From IMG/VR virus record IMGVR_UViG_3300048813_000107, positions 1 through 64,000 of that record: 64,000 nucleotides of DNA, one strand, 5' to 3'. Positions within the stretch are counted from its first letter, which is position 1. Each line of letters opens with the position of its first letter. A model generated the notes under the pieces. It saw only the letters and a list, made by a program, of their open reading frames with translations. It was not told where the DNA came from and searched no databases. A program made the position numbers and the translations under genes. This DNA is from a virus. Of the stretch, positions 1 to 6,632 are shown piece after piece.

Positions 1-488
1 TGCCGGACTGCCGCTCGCCGCTGCATATGGTGCTGACCTTCAGCAAGGGCATCTACCTGACCGACACCGCCGAGCAGTTGCGCGACCCGAATCAGGCGCA
101 TTCCAGCACGTGGCACGTCGAATGCGCCGGACTTCTCGCTGTTCCGCGAGTGGGAGCGGTCGTGATCGTGACCCTTGAGACCCACGTCAAATGCCCGTCG
201 TGCTCCCACCCCATCCGGTTCATCGGCGTGGCCACGATCCGGGTGAACAAGAGGTCAGCCCGGACCGTGGATGGCATCATCCTCGGGGCGTTCGAGGACT
301 GGCGCTGTCCCGGCTGCCGTGAGGTCATCCCCAGGGACATGCCGATGGACAGGGAACCGTACCGGGTGGCGGATAAGGACGCGGTGAAGGTGGCGGCCTA
401 CCGGAAACGGCGGTGGGGGATCGAGGACGGCGGGGCGATCGTGGAACGGGTCAGGTCAGAGACGGCAGCGACGAGGGATGCAGGGTGA
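1..488 (+). CDS. Zinc-ribbon small protein, partial at left edge
   Basis: The frame is open at the left edge, so the start probably lies outside the window. Two CxxC pairs (CPSC and CPGC, 38 residues apart when counted from the internal GTG at 162) look like a zinc ribbon, which suggests a small nucleic-acid or protein-binding factor. The first ATG is at 27. The GTG at 162, preceded by GGGAG, would give a 108-residue protein that starts just before the ribbon. In a different frame the bases before that GTG end in a plausible C-terminus (FSLFREWERS, stop 163-165), so two overlapping genes at the edge are possible. The stop overlaps the next start as GTGA. Confidence 0.55.
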   Translation, partial: PDCRSPLHMVLTFSKGIYLTDTAEQLRDPNQAHSSTWHVECAGLLAVPRVGAVVIVTLETHVKCPSCSHPIRFIGVATIRVNKRSARTVDGIILGAFEDWRCPGCREVIPRDMPMDREPYRVADKDAVKVAAYRKRRWGIEDGGAIVERVRSETAATRDAG

Positions 489-970
489 GTACCGCCGCAG
501 CATGGCCAGAGCCCTACCTCCAGCCTGACCGCAACCAGGACTGCGGCTTCTACGCCACCGCCTACATCGTCCGCTGCCTCGGCGATACGGGGTGCACGGC
601 TGGCCAGGTCAAGGCGTGGCGCGAACTTACCCGCTATCACGAGACCGCCTACCCGCGTGATGTGACCGGCGCGGAGACGTGCGCCTTCACCGACGACATC
701 CACGACCAGGCCGGGCGTGCCAGGTACTACATGGGGCCGGGTGGCGAGGCGTGGGTGCGGGGCTGGCTGGCGGACGGCTGGACCGGCTACGCGAATGTCT
801 TCCGCATCCCGGACATAGCTCACGCTGTGGCCGTGCTCGCCGCTTCCGATGACGGCGTGCTGCTGATGGACCCGCTCAGCGGCCACGTCACCGAGCCGTG
901 GGACTGGTTTCTCGGAATCGGCCCCGGCAGGTACGGCTGCCATTACATCGAGAGCTGGTACCGGTTGTGA
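485..970 (+). CDS. C39-like papain-fold cysteine peptidase domain protein
   Basis: A 161-residue protein. Gln18-Asp-Cys20-Gly (motif NQDCGFYA) resembles the oxyanion glutamine and nucleophile of C39-type peptidases. His113 (HAVAVL) and Asp129 (MDPLSG) stand where the catalytic His and Asp of that fold occur. No signal peptide or membrane segment is seen, so it would act in the cytoplasm. The GTG at 485 was chosen because it overlaps the upstream stop (GTGA) and has a GAGG element about 10 bases upstream. An upstream in-frame ATG at 413 would add only Arg/Gly-rich sequence. Fold assignment is by motif only; substrate unknown. It could be an anti-host or anti-defence protease. Confidence 0.6.
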   Translation: MSTAAAWPEPYLQPDRNQDCGFYATAYIVRCLGDTGCTAGQVKAWRELTRYHETAYPRDVTGAETCAFTDDIHDQAGRARYYMGPGGEAWVRGWLADGWTGYANVFRIPDIAHAVAVLAASDDGVLLMDPLSGHVTEPWDWFLGIGPGRYGCHYIESWYRL

Positions 971-1062
971 GCACGCGGACCTCAGTTCATCCCGCCCCGC
1001 ACGGCGGGGAAATACTCTCACATCAAAGCAAGAAAGAAAACACTCGATCTACCTGCGATGTT

Positions 1063-1158
1063 GCACCAGAATTGGTGCGGTCAGGGGTCACCAGAATTGG
1101 TGCGCCCGAAACGGCGAATGAGAGTCGCTCACCTTGGCTTCTGCACCAGGATTGGTGC
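1063..1158. repeat. Three tandem 16-bp palindromes, operator or stoperator-like
   Basis: Three near-identical inverted repeats of form GCACCA-N4-TGGTGC occur at 1063-1078, 1088-1103 (first base T) and 1143-1158, with central bases GAAT, GAAT and GGAT. They lie between the convergent ends of the C39-like gene and the leftward gene at 1129-1596; the third copy lies inside the coding end of that gene. I saw no other copy in the window. Possible roles are a repressor or ParB-like binding cluster, or small bidirectional terminators. Confidence 0.6.
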
Positions 1159-1596
1159 GCGGCCGGCGATTACCCTGGACCTGTGCTCGCGGCGGACGCC
1201 GAGCTTGTCCAGCGCTTCCCGCGTGCTGTATCCGGCCATCTCCAGCATGGCGAGGCGCAGCGAGGTAGGCGGCATCTGGATCAGCGCGAGCGCGGCCAGA
1301 TCGTCAAGGTCGACCGAGGTACGGCCGGCGCGCCCGCCCGGCATGCACGGCCCGACAAGCTTGGCGACGTGGGGACGCATGGCGTCCATGTCGTGAAAAC
1401 CGCACCACGACTTCCAGCGGACGTGCTTACCCGGCGCGTCGTACTGAAGACCGCGCTCAACGTCACAGCCGGGAACGGGGCAGTTGGCACGCCACTGCCC
1501 GTTCGGCTCGCGGTGCGAACCAAGCCTGATCAGCGCACCGGACCAGCATCGGATAGCGCAGTCTTCGGCGGTGGGTTCACCGCGCCCGCACGCCAC
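1129..1596 (-). CDS. Zinc-binding and helix-turn-helix-like hypothetical protein
   Basis: A leftward GTG-start frame of 155 residues. The first half is Cys/His-rich (CPVPGCDVERG, then WCGFHDMD), suggesting a zinc-bound fold. The C-terminal part (MAGYSTREALDKLGVRREHR) reads like a helix-turn-helix. The frame continues upstream through a single TGA (1603-1605) into a 14-codon ORF that has an excellent ribosome site. Either this GTG is the true start after a leader peptide, or the gene carries a nonsense mutation. Its 3' end overlaps one of the three palindromes, which would fit autoregulation. Function unknown. Confidence 0.5.
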   Translation of the reverse strand: MACGRGEPTAEDCAIRCWSGALIRLGSHREPNGQWRANCPVPGCDVERGLQYDAPGKHVRWKSWCGFHDMDAMRPHVAKLVGPCMPGGRAGRTSVDLDDLAALALIQMPPTSLRLAMLEMAGYSTREALDKLGVRREHRSRVIAGRAPILVQKPR

Positions 1597-1602
1597 CCCT
1601 GG

Positions 1603-1647
1603 TCAGCCGCGACCGGGGCACGAGTGCCCGAATTTGCCGTGGGGCAT
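1603..1647 (-). other. 14-codon leader ORF in frame with the downstream gene
   Basis: ATG at 1647 is preceded at nine bases by AGGAGA (1657-1662), one of the best ribosome sites in the region. The frame reads MPHGKFGHSCPGRG and stops at TGA 1603-1605, two codons before the GTG of the next frame. The Cys/Gly-rich text continues smoothly across the stop. Read either as a translated leader that couples initiation, or as the true 5' end of a gene broken by one stop. Confidence 0.45.
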
Positions 1648-1733
1648 ACTAAAAGCTCTCCTGTTCGCGGGAGTAGCGCGGGGCCGGCCTGCTTCTTGGT
1701 CGGAGGGGGCCGGTCCTGCGTGTTTTACAGGGT

Positions 1734-1958
1734 TTACTGCGGCGTCTTGGTCTTCCCGTCGCGGACCTTGGCGATGTACTCGCGCGTGAAGCTGGCCGCG
1801 TGGCTGATAGCCGATGGCCCTAGCTCGCGCTTGCGGTCTTCTGGCAGCGCCTCGCCTTCTGCCAGCCCTTCCTTGATCTCACGGAACAGGCGAGTGCGTG
1901 CGCGGTCGTACTCGACGCGAGCCTTCCTGATCCGTTCGAGGCGGTCTTCTGGTTCCAT
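1734..1958 (-). CDS. Small helix-turn-helix-like protein, leaderless
   Basis: A 74-residue protein with a charged amphipathic first half (MEPEDRLERIRKARVEYDRA) and a C-terminal stretch (GPSAISHAASFTREYIAKVR) with the spacing of a helix-turn-helix recognition unit; a small DNA-binding regulator is likely. An upstream ATG at 1967 lies inside the -10 box. The ATG at 1958 sits seven bases after TAGGAT, so translation probably begins at the first base of the message. It diverges from the early operon at 2041 and so may control it. Confidence 0.6.
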   Translation of the reverse strand: MEPEDRLERIRKARVEYDRARTRLFREIKEGLAEGEALPEDRKRELGPSAISHAASFTREYIAKVRDGKTKTPQ

Positions 1959-1965
1959 GATCGCC

Positions 1966-1994
1966 ATCCTAGCCCAACACTATGCGCGTACCAA
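1966..1994 (-). promoter_or_regulatory. Leftward promoter, leaderless
   Basis: TTGGTA (1989-1994) and TAGGAT (1966-1971) on the minus strand are separated by 17 bases. The ATG at 1958 follows seven bases after the -10 box. Confidence 0.55.
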
Positions 1995-2005
1995 GTGCGC
2001 ACCGT

Positions 2006-2034
2006 TTGACGCGAACAATGTTGGCTGCTACTGT
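2006..2034 (+). promoter_or_regulatory. Rightward early promoter, leaderless
   Basis: TTGACG (2006-2011) and TACTGT (2029-2034) are separated by 17 bases. The -10 box is six bases from the ATG at 2041, so the transcript would start at or next to the start codon. It faces away from the promoter at 1966-1994 and overlaps its upstream region, so one regulator could affect both. Confidence 0.65.
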
Positions 2035-2040
2035 TCTCGT

Positions 2041-2415
2041 ATGCAGACCACCGAGCACACCGCCAAGTGCCTCCGCTGCGGCCGGGTCCGCCGCTTCCGC
2101 ACCGCCGAAGCTGCCGCGAAGGCAGCCCCGAGCGGGCGCATCTGCCGGATGAAGATCCGCGCTGCCGCCATCGCTGCCGCTGTCAAGGGCTTCGCCCAGC
2201 GGCAGATCGACGCGGCCCTTGAGCTGATCTCGGACGGCGGTCTCGTCCCCACCAACCGCCCCGGCGTGTTCCGTGCGGTGTCCAGCGACGGGGAGCGGAC
2301 CTACCTCACCCACAGCGAGACGTGCGGGTGCCCGTCCGGCCTGAAGCGGCTGACGGCCTGCACCTGCAAGCACTCGCTTGGCGTCCGCATCATCATGGCG
2401 ACCGGAAAGGCCTGA
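2041..2415 (+). CDS. SWIM-type zinc-finger-like protein
   Basis: A 124-residue protein, first gene of the early operon, with a leaderless start. An N-terminal CLRCG pair is followed by an Ala-rich helical stretch. The C-terminus has CGC and, ten residues on, CTCKH, which fits the CxC...CxH pattern of SWIM zinc fingers that bind DNA or proteins. An upstream extension of the frame to 898 is rejected because it crosses the promoter and the antisense of two other genes. The exact role is not known. Confidence 0.65.
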   Translation: MQTTEHTAKCLRCGRVRRFRTAEAAAKAAPSGRICRMKIRAAAIAAAVKGFAQRQIDAALELISDGGLVPTNRPGVFRAVSSDGERTYLTHSETCGCPSGLKRLTACTCKHSLGVRIIMATGKA

Positions 2416-2418
2416 ACC

Positions 2419-2733
2419 GTGATCAGCAGCGAAGACTACCTGGGTCTCAAGCACCGGCCGCACTCCATCAGCAGCCGGGCGCTGGACAAGCGCCGCACCG
2501 AGATCGGCATCTGCAAGGCCACCGACCGGATACAGGAGAGCGGCAGGCCGGTCCTGATCGAGCACTGCACCCTCCGGTACCCCACGTACAAGATGGCGCG
2601 CGAGGTTGCCGAAGCGCTCCCGCTCGGCCCGGATTACTACCGGATCAACCTGACCACCTACAGCGCGGCGACGGGCTGGCAGGGTCAGGCCACCGGCAGC
2701 CGCGACGCTGACGGCAACTGGCAGGAGATCTGA
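2419..2733 (+). CDS. Hypothetical early protein
   Basis: A 104-residue protein starting with GTG four bases after the previous stop. No transmembrane segment or cysteine pair. The text has a mixed alpha/beta look (IEHCTLRYPTYKMAREVAEA), followed by a Gly/Asp-rich end. I do not recognise a family. Close spacing places it in the early operon with its neighbours. Confidence 0.6.
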   Translation: MISSEDYLGLKHRPHSISSRALDKRRTEIGICKATDRIQESGRPVLIEHCTLRYPTYKMAREVAEALPLGPDYYRINLTTYSAATGWQGQATGSRDADGNWQEI

Positions 2734-2734
2734 G

Positions 2735-2893
2735 ATGGCCCGCCTGACCCAGCGCGAACTCAGGGCCATCAACGAGGCGCTATCCGCCCGTCTGGCCGGC
2801 GAGATCGAGCCTCTGGACGGAATCAGCGCCGAGGACTACGAGACGGCCAAGGCCAAGATCGAGGCCCGTATCAACTGGAAGGCGGACGAGTGA
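2735..2893 (+). CDS. Hypothetical 52-residue early protein
   Basis: An ATG start one base after the previous stop; the stop overlaps the next start as TGATG. The sequence is almost wholly helical and charged (ARLTQRELRAINEALSARLA then EDYETAKAKIEARINWKADE), as in small phage coiled-coil or anti-host peptides. No family recognised. Confidence 0.6.
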   Translation: MARLTQRELRAINEALSARLAGEIEPLDGISAEDYETAKAKIEARINWKADE

Positions 2894-3108
2894 TGCCCGG
2901 TATATTCCCGAACCCCGGTGATGTCGTTACTTTCCCCGGCGCCGCAACGCCCGCGAACCGCACGCGCCGGTATGTGGTCACGGACTGGTACGGCAACCTC
3001 ATGGTTTTCGTTCCGGAGGACGCTCCCGACGTGAGCTTTAACTACCTGTACGTCGACCTGTGGCGGATCGGGATGGCCCTAGCGCCCACAGAAAGGGCGG
3101 CGGTATGA
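2893..3108 (+). CDS. Hypothetical small beta-rich protein
   Basis: A 71-residue protein; ATG at 2893 overlaps the upstream stop (TGATG). The text FPNPGDVVTFPGAAT and RRYVVTDWYGNLMVFV suggests a compact beta-barrel such as an SH3 or KOW-like fold. No catalytic motif. The stop overlaps the next start as ATGA. Confidence 0.55.
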   Translation: MPGIFPNPGDVVTFPGAATPANRTRRYVVTDWYGNLMVFVPEDAPDVSFNYLYVDLWRIGMALAPTERAAV

Positions 3109-3377
3109 GCGGCTACGCGGACGGTTTCAAGCGCGGTACGAATATTCACCAGCGCACCCGGATGGCACGCGTAGCCGACTTCCAGGCGGCCGAACTGGAC
3201 GTGGCGATATCCCTGCATGGAACCCGTGACGCCAAGTGCGCCGCCGGGGATCACGCTGTGCGCGTGGCCGACCCGAAGCAGGTCACTTACCTCGCGTACG
3301 GGAAGCGCGTCGAGCCGGGCACCCGTTACTGCGGCTGGTGCAGCGCGATCCTTCCAGCCGAAGGGGCGGCACAGTGA
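3105..3377 (+). CDS. Hypothetical protein with zinc-binding cysteines
   Basis: A 90-residue protein starting at an ATGA overlap. The C-terminal half has a Cys followed by His (CAAGDHAV) and a later CGWC pair, as in a split zinc ribbon. The N-terminus is basic and helical. An upstream in-frame ATG at 3060 would overlap the previous gene by about 50 bases and is less likely. Function unknown. Confidence 0.55.
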   Translation: MSGYADGFKRGTNIHQRTRMARVADFQAAELDVAISLHGTRDAKCAAGDHAVRVADPKQVTYLAYGKRVEPGTRYCGWCSAILPAEGAAQ

Positions 3378-3625
3378 GCAGCGACGCCGTACCGGCCGGA
3401 GACGTCGACCGCTGGACCCGGCACCTCTGGCACACGTCCCAGCACAACCGGATGGTGATCGGTCTCGCCGGCCGGATTCAGGGGATCGTGCACGAGATGC
3501 GCGAAGCGGCCGGCCTGCCAGAGTTCGGCTGGAACACAGCCTTCCCGGATGCCGAGTTCAGCGAATGCACCGTTCACGTCGAGGACTGCTCCGGGCAAGA
3601 GCATCACGGAAGGCTGGCCCCATGA
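3374..3625 (+). CDS. Hypothetical early protein
   Basis: An 83-residue protein starting with GTG in a GTGA overlap. The central part is helical (MVIGLAGRIQGIVHEMREAA) and the end is acidic with His and Cys. The overlaps on both sides show translational coupling in the early operon. No family recognised. Confidence 0.5.
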   Translation: MSSDAVPAGDVDRWTRHLWHTSQHNRMVIGLAGRIQGIVHEMREAAGLPEFGWNTAFPDAEFSECTVHVEDCSGQEHHGRLAP

Positions 3626-3867
3626 CCACCCTGACCATCCCCGAGTACCCCGGTCCCGGTGTCGGCATCTCGGACCAGTGCGGTATCTGCCGCGAGACGT
3701 TCGACCTGATGGCCGAACCGGACCAGTACCCGTCCGTCGCGGTCGAGGGTGAGATGCCCGAGCTGATCTGCGACGCCTGCCAGGACGCCATGGAGCAGGA
3801 GCCGGCCACCGCGAGCGAAGGCTATTGCCCGCTGCCGGTGCACTGCGGCTCCCCTTGTCGCTGCTAA
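3622..3867 (+). CDS. Zinc-ribbon small protein
   Basis: An 81-residue protein starting at an ATGA overlap. CGIC and, about 30 residues later, CDAC are arranged as a four-cysteine zinc ribbon, with three more cysteines at the C-terminus (CGSPCRC). A typical small phage zinc protein, likely binding nucleic acid or a host protein; role unknown. Confidence 0.6.
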   Translation: MTTLTIPEYPGPGVGISDQCGICRETFDLMAEPDQYPSVAVEGEMPELICDACQDAMEQEPATASEGYCPLPVHCGSPCRC

Positions 3868-3903
3868 GACCGCTCCCGCTGAGACCTGAACGGAGACCTT
3901 GAG

Positions 3904-4158
3904 ATGAGCACCCCCTTTGAACTAACCCCCGCCGACATCTCGGCCATCGAGGAGGCGTTCGAGGCCATCGCCGGCAGCGTGACCGGTGACCTCGTGCCCG
4001 ACGCAGCGCAGATCACCGCCCGCGACCCGAAGTGGGCCGAGGCGGCCATGTCGCTGCTTGAGCGACTCGACGCGGCCCGCTCGGCTGACGGCGACACGGA
4101 CTGGTCTACCTCGTCGCTGCGGAACATGATCGCCCGCGCTGCGCAGAGCGGACGCTGA
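3904..4158 (+). CDS. Hypothetical acidic helical early protein
   Basis: An 84-residue protein. The purine-rich CGGAGACCTTGAG before the ATG is a plausible ribosome site. The sequence is acidic and mainly helical (TPADISAIEEAFEAIAG, AEAAMSLLERLDAARSADG). No cysteine pair or membrane segment. No family recognised. Confidence 0.55.
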   Translation: MSTPFELTPADISAIEEAFEAIAGSVTGDLVPDAAQITARDPKWAEAAMSLLERLDAARSADGDTDWSTSSLRNMIARAAQSGR

Positions 4159-4198
4159 CCCATGACCTCCACCCCGACAAGCCGGAAGGCGGAACCGG

Positions 4199-4432
4199 AT
4201 GAGCCGTCTCGATGACCTCCGCGCTGCCATGAAGCGCTACGAGGAGAAGCAGCTCCAGAACATGGTCGTGCCGCCGCTTGAGGTGCTAGGTCGGCCGATC
4301 ACCAAGGCCGACATCGAGGCGTACCCGGTGTATTTCATCATCGGCCCCGGCCGGGAGATCGCCGAGCGAACCAAGTGCGGCCACGGCTACCTGCTGACTA
4401 GCAGCTGCCCCGGCTGCGATGCGGAGGACTGA
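4199..4432 (+). CDS. Zinc-finger-like small protein
   Basis: A 77-residue protein preceded by GGAAGGCGGAACCGG. The N-terminal third is a charged helix (MSRLDDLRAAMKRYEEKQLQ). The C-terminus has CGH and CPGC, a compact zinc knuckle. Function unknown. Confidence 0.55.
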   Translation: MSRLDDLRAAMKRYEEKQLQNMVVPPLEVLGRPITKADIEAYPVYFIIGPGREIAERTKCGHGYLLTSSCPGCDAED

Positions 4433-4435
4433 CCT

Positions 4436-4489
4436 ATGTCTCTCACCGGACACGACATCCCGATCGTCACCGCGAAAGCCGGGGGCTGA
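4436..4489 (+). CDS. 17-residue ORF resembling the start of the gene at 4662
   Basis: The ORF begins MSLTGHDIP and its text matches the beginning of the gene at 4662 (MPVTGHDIL). It may be the stump of a duplicated gene or a recombination scar. No clear ribosome site. Confidence 0.3.
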   Translation: MSLTGHDIPIVTAKAGG

Positions 4490-4492
4490 ACG

Positions 4493-4744
4493 ATGGCCAT
4501 TGCTCAACTGCGGGAAGGTATCCGGCCGGGGTCGGGGCTGTGGTTCTACGACTGCGGCGCCTGCCCGTGTGCTTTCGGGACGATGGGGTCACGGGAGAAG
4601 GCGGAGCAAGAGGGCGGAGCTCATGACGCCGTGTATCACGAAGGCCGAGGAGGAATAACCGATGCCAGTCACCGGACACGACATCCTGACCAACGCCGAT
4701 CTGTTCCGCGCGGCCTACCCGTCTTGGCCGTCCGCCGAGACTGA
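4493..4744 (+). CDS. Hypothetical protein, extent uncertain
   Basis: An ATG-start frame of 83 residues beginning MAIAQLREGIRPGSGLWFYD, then CGACPC, a possible metal-binding knot. The last third overlaps the next gene by over 80 bases in another frame and becomes Arg-rich, so the true protein may be shorter or the frame may have lost its stop. Kept as a gene because of its tight spacing after 4489. Confidence 0.4.
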   Translation: MAIAQLREGIRPGSGLWFYDCGACPCAFGTMGSREKAEQEGGAHDAVYHEGRGGITDASHRTRHPDQRRSVPRGLPVLAVRRD

Positions 4745-4892
4745 CCCTCTGGCCCTCCCGCCCATAACCGCCCGCGAACTGACCGACTACAGCGACGACG
4801 AGGGTTTCGCCGTCCCGTGGCCACCGAGAGCCCTAGCCGTGGCCAGCCCGACCACCCAGCGCATGACCCGCCTTCTGGCGGGAGAGGACTGA
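4662..4892 (+). CDS. Hypothetical early protein (TGHDI family)
   Basis: A 76-residue protein preceded by GAGGAGGAATAACCG, a strong ribosome site. Its N-terminus (TGHDILTNADLFRAAYPSW) is repeated in shortened form at 4436. Mostly helical with many prolines. No known domain. Confidence 0.55.
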   Translation: MPVTGHDILTNADLFRAAYPSWPSAETDPLALPPITARELTDYSDDEGFAVPWPPRALAVASPTTQRMTRLLAGED

Positions 4893-4896
4893 ACCG

Positions 4897-5226
4897 ATGC
4901 CGACCGCGACCCGCACCCGCAGGCCCCGCCGCGAACTGACCCCCGCCGATGTCACAGCGCGCTTCCCCGCGTTCCGCAGCGGCCGGGTCGAAGCCTGGGC
5001 TGCCGCATCGCGTGACGGCGTGTGGAAGTACGAGCGGATCGAGGACACGGGGACCCTGTGGACAGTCATTCACGTGCCCACCGGCATCGAGGGTGACTAC
5101 TACGGCACGCTGACCGCCGCCCGCGAAGCCACGGCGGACGGGTCGGCCCTGGCGTACATCGAACGCCTGCTAGCCCATGATCGCGGCGAGCACGCCGAGC
5201 GTGACTCCTACTGCGGAAGGTGCTGA
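4897..5226 (+). CDS. Hypothetical early protein
   Basis: A 109-residue protein. A basic N-terminal tail (TRTRRPRRELTPADVTARFP) leads into an alpha/beta core with WKYERIEDTGTLWTVIHVP and ends with CGRC. The basic tail suggests nucleic-acid contact. No family recognised. Confidence 0.55.
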   Translation: MPTATRTRRPRRELTPADVTARFPAFRSGRVEAWAAASRDGVWKYERIEDTGTLWTVIHVPTGIEGDYYGTLTAAREATADGSALAYIERLLAHDRGEHAERDSYCGRC

Positions 5227-5228
5227 CA

Positions 5229-5489
5229 ATGACCACGACGACCAGCGCGATGATCAACGCCGGCGAGGTCGGCGAAGACGTGACCATGCTGATCAACGAC
5301 GCCGGGCGGATCGTCTTCCGGACTCCCGGCCAGTCCGTGGTGGTGGACGCCGGCCAGCTGGCGGAAGCACTCAAGCGGGTCACGCCGGTAGTCGGGCTCG
5401 TGGCGAGGTCCAAGACCCCGATCAGCGGCATGTCCGCGCCGATCGCGCGGTCACTAGAGCATTTCGGCTGCACCGTAGAGGAAGGCTGA
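5229..5489 (+). CDS. Hypothetical early protein
   Basis: An 86-residue protein starting at ATG 5229 rather than the GTG at 5220, which overlaps the upstream stop. The middle (INDAGRIVFRTPGQSVVVDA) looks like a beta-hairpin, followed by an amphipathic helix (GQLAEALKRV). No motif assigned. Confidence 0.55.
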   Translation: MTTTTSAMINAGEVGEDVTMLINDAGRIVFRTPGQSVVVDAGQLAEALKRVTPVVGLVARSKTPISGMSAPIARSLEHFGCTVEEG

Positions 5490-5492
5490 CCG

Positions 5493-5729
5493 ATGGCCAC
5501 CACCGAACCCGAGTTCACCCCCGGCCAGGAAGTCACCTGGACCGGAACCGAGGGACTGTTCTCCAAGCGCGTCCGCATCGTCGCGCCCCGCCGCTCGTTC
5601 CTGGCCATCTTCGGCGAGACCCCCGATGACGCCGTGACCGTCTATGACATCGCCGTGCCGGGGATCAAGGGGACTGTGTACGGCATCCCCGCCGGTCAGC
5701 TTCACGCCGTCACCGCACGGAAGGACTGA
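5493..5729 (+). CDS. Hypothetical beta-barrel-like protein
   Basis: A 78-residue protein of beta-strand character (FTPGQEVTWTGTEGLFSKRV, AVTVYDIAVPG, KGTVYGIPAGQL). The GxEVxW opening and Gly spacing recall small SH3 or KOW-like barrels, but the family is not recognised. Coupled closely with its neighbours. Confidence 0.55.
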   Translation: MATTEPEFTPGQEVTWTGTEGLFSKRVRIVAPRRSFLAIFGETPDDAVTVYDIAVPGIKGTVYGIPAGQLHAVTARKD

Positions 5730-5735
5730 GCACCG

Positions 5736-6041
5736 ATGACCCCCACCGAGACCTACGCCGCATCAGTCGTAAAGATCCTCGCCGGGCATTTCCCCGACCT
5801 GACCGACCCGGTAGTCGCCGCCGTCGCCCTGACCGCCATCGACCGCCAGGTGTGCAACCCGTCCGAAGCGTTCGAGTTCATCGTGGACGACCCCGGTTCG
5901 GCACGGTGGCGGCTCAAGGCCCGCGGCGACGACAGGAGCCGCGTCCGCCTCGCCTACTGCCCCGTGAGCCCCCCCGGCTCCACTGCCGGCGACGTGCTGG
6001 AGCACGTCGTGAACCACGCCCTGAGAGCACTGGAGACCTGA
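5736..6041 (+). CDS. Hypothetical early protein
   Basis: A 101-residue protein, helical at both ends (TYAASVVKILAGHFP and GDVLEHVVNHALRALE) with a charged middle. A single Cys pair is too far apart for a zinc knuckle. No family recognised. Confidence 0.55.
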   Translation: MTPTETYAASVVKILAGHFPDLTDPVVAAVALTAIDRQVCNPSEAFEFIVDDPGSARWRLKARGDDRSRVRLAYCPVSPPGSTAGDVLEHVVNHALRALET

Positions 6042-6044
6042 GCA

Positions 6045-6323
6045 ATGCCGATCATCTACGACGAGGAGTCCGGCGGCCTGACCGTCGCGTCCGAGACCTG
6101 CGAGTGCGGGGAGCCGCTGAACGACACCGGCTGTGACGCTCCCGGCTGCAACGGGTACCGCTGCAGCGACTGCGGGACTGGCTGCGACCTCGACTTTGAC
6201 GACACCGGCCGGTGCTGGACCGCGATGGCCAGTGAGAGCGGCGAGGACTACAGCGCCCGGGTCGATGCTGAGCGGGCAGCGTTCGGACTGAGCCCGGTCG
6301 CCCCTGTGGCGGGAAAGGAATAG
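6045..6323 (+). CDS. Cysteine-rich zinc-binding small protein
   Basis: A 92-residue acidic protein. Cys residues cluster as CECG, CDAPGC, CSDCGTGC within about 35 residues, enough to hold one or two zinc ions. The C-terminal third is helical. A phage zinc microprotein of unknown target. Confidence 0.6.
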   Translation: MPIIYDEESGGLTVASETCECGEPLNDTGCDAPGCNGYRCSDCGTGCDLDFDDTGRCWTAMASESGEDYSARVDAERAAFGLSPVAPVAGKE

Positions 6324-6326
6324 ACC

Positions 6327-6632
6327 ATGGACACCGAGACCACGGCGCGACTGCTGGGACCCGATGGGAAGATGTGGGTGCCGGTCAAGATCAGGCTCCG
6401 TGACCGTGTGCTTCTGTACCGACCCGAAGACGGTCGCTCCTGGGCCGGCTTGTGCCGCTTCGTGCTTCGCACGCTGACCGCGCGATGGGCAGGCCAGGCC
6501 GAGGGCTCGTACCCACCCGGGAACGGTCGCTACGACAACTGGTGCGGCTGGTGCGGACACAAGTCCTTCACTAAGCGCCAGATGCTGAAGCACAGCCACC
6601 CGCGGACGGCCCCCGGATGCCTGACGCCCTGA
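6327..6632 (+). CDS. C2H2-like zinc-finger protein
   Basis: A 101-residue protein. An N-terminal beta part is followed by CGWCGHKSFTKRQMLKHSH, which has the Cys-x2-Cys-x12-His-x-His spacing of a short C2H2-type finger. DNA or RNA binding is a reasonable guess. The end overlaps the next start by 16 bases. Confidence 0.6.
   Translation: MDTETTARLLGPDGKMWVPVKIRLRDRVLLYRPEDGRSWAGLCRFVLRTLTARWAGQAEGSYPPGNGRYDNWCGWCGHKSFTKRQMLKHSHPRTAPGCLTP

Noticed and set aside
898-2040. Rightward open frame continuing upstream of the SWIM-like gene
   Set aside because: It crosses a promoter and the antisense of two genes; the leaderless ATG at 2041 explains the real start.
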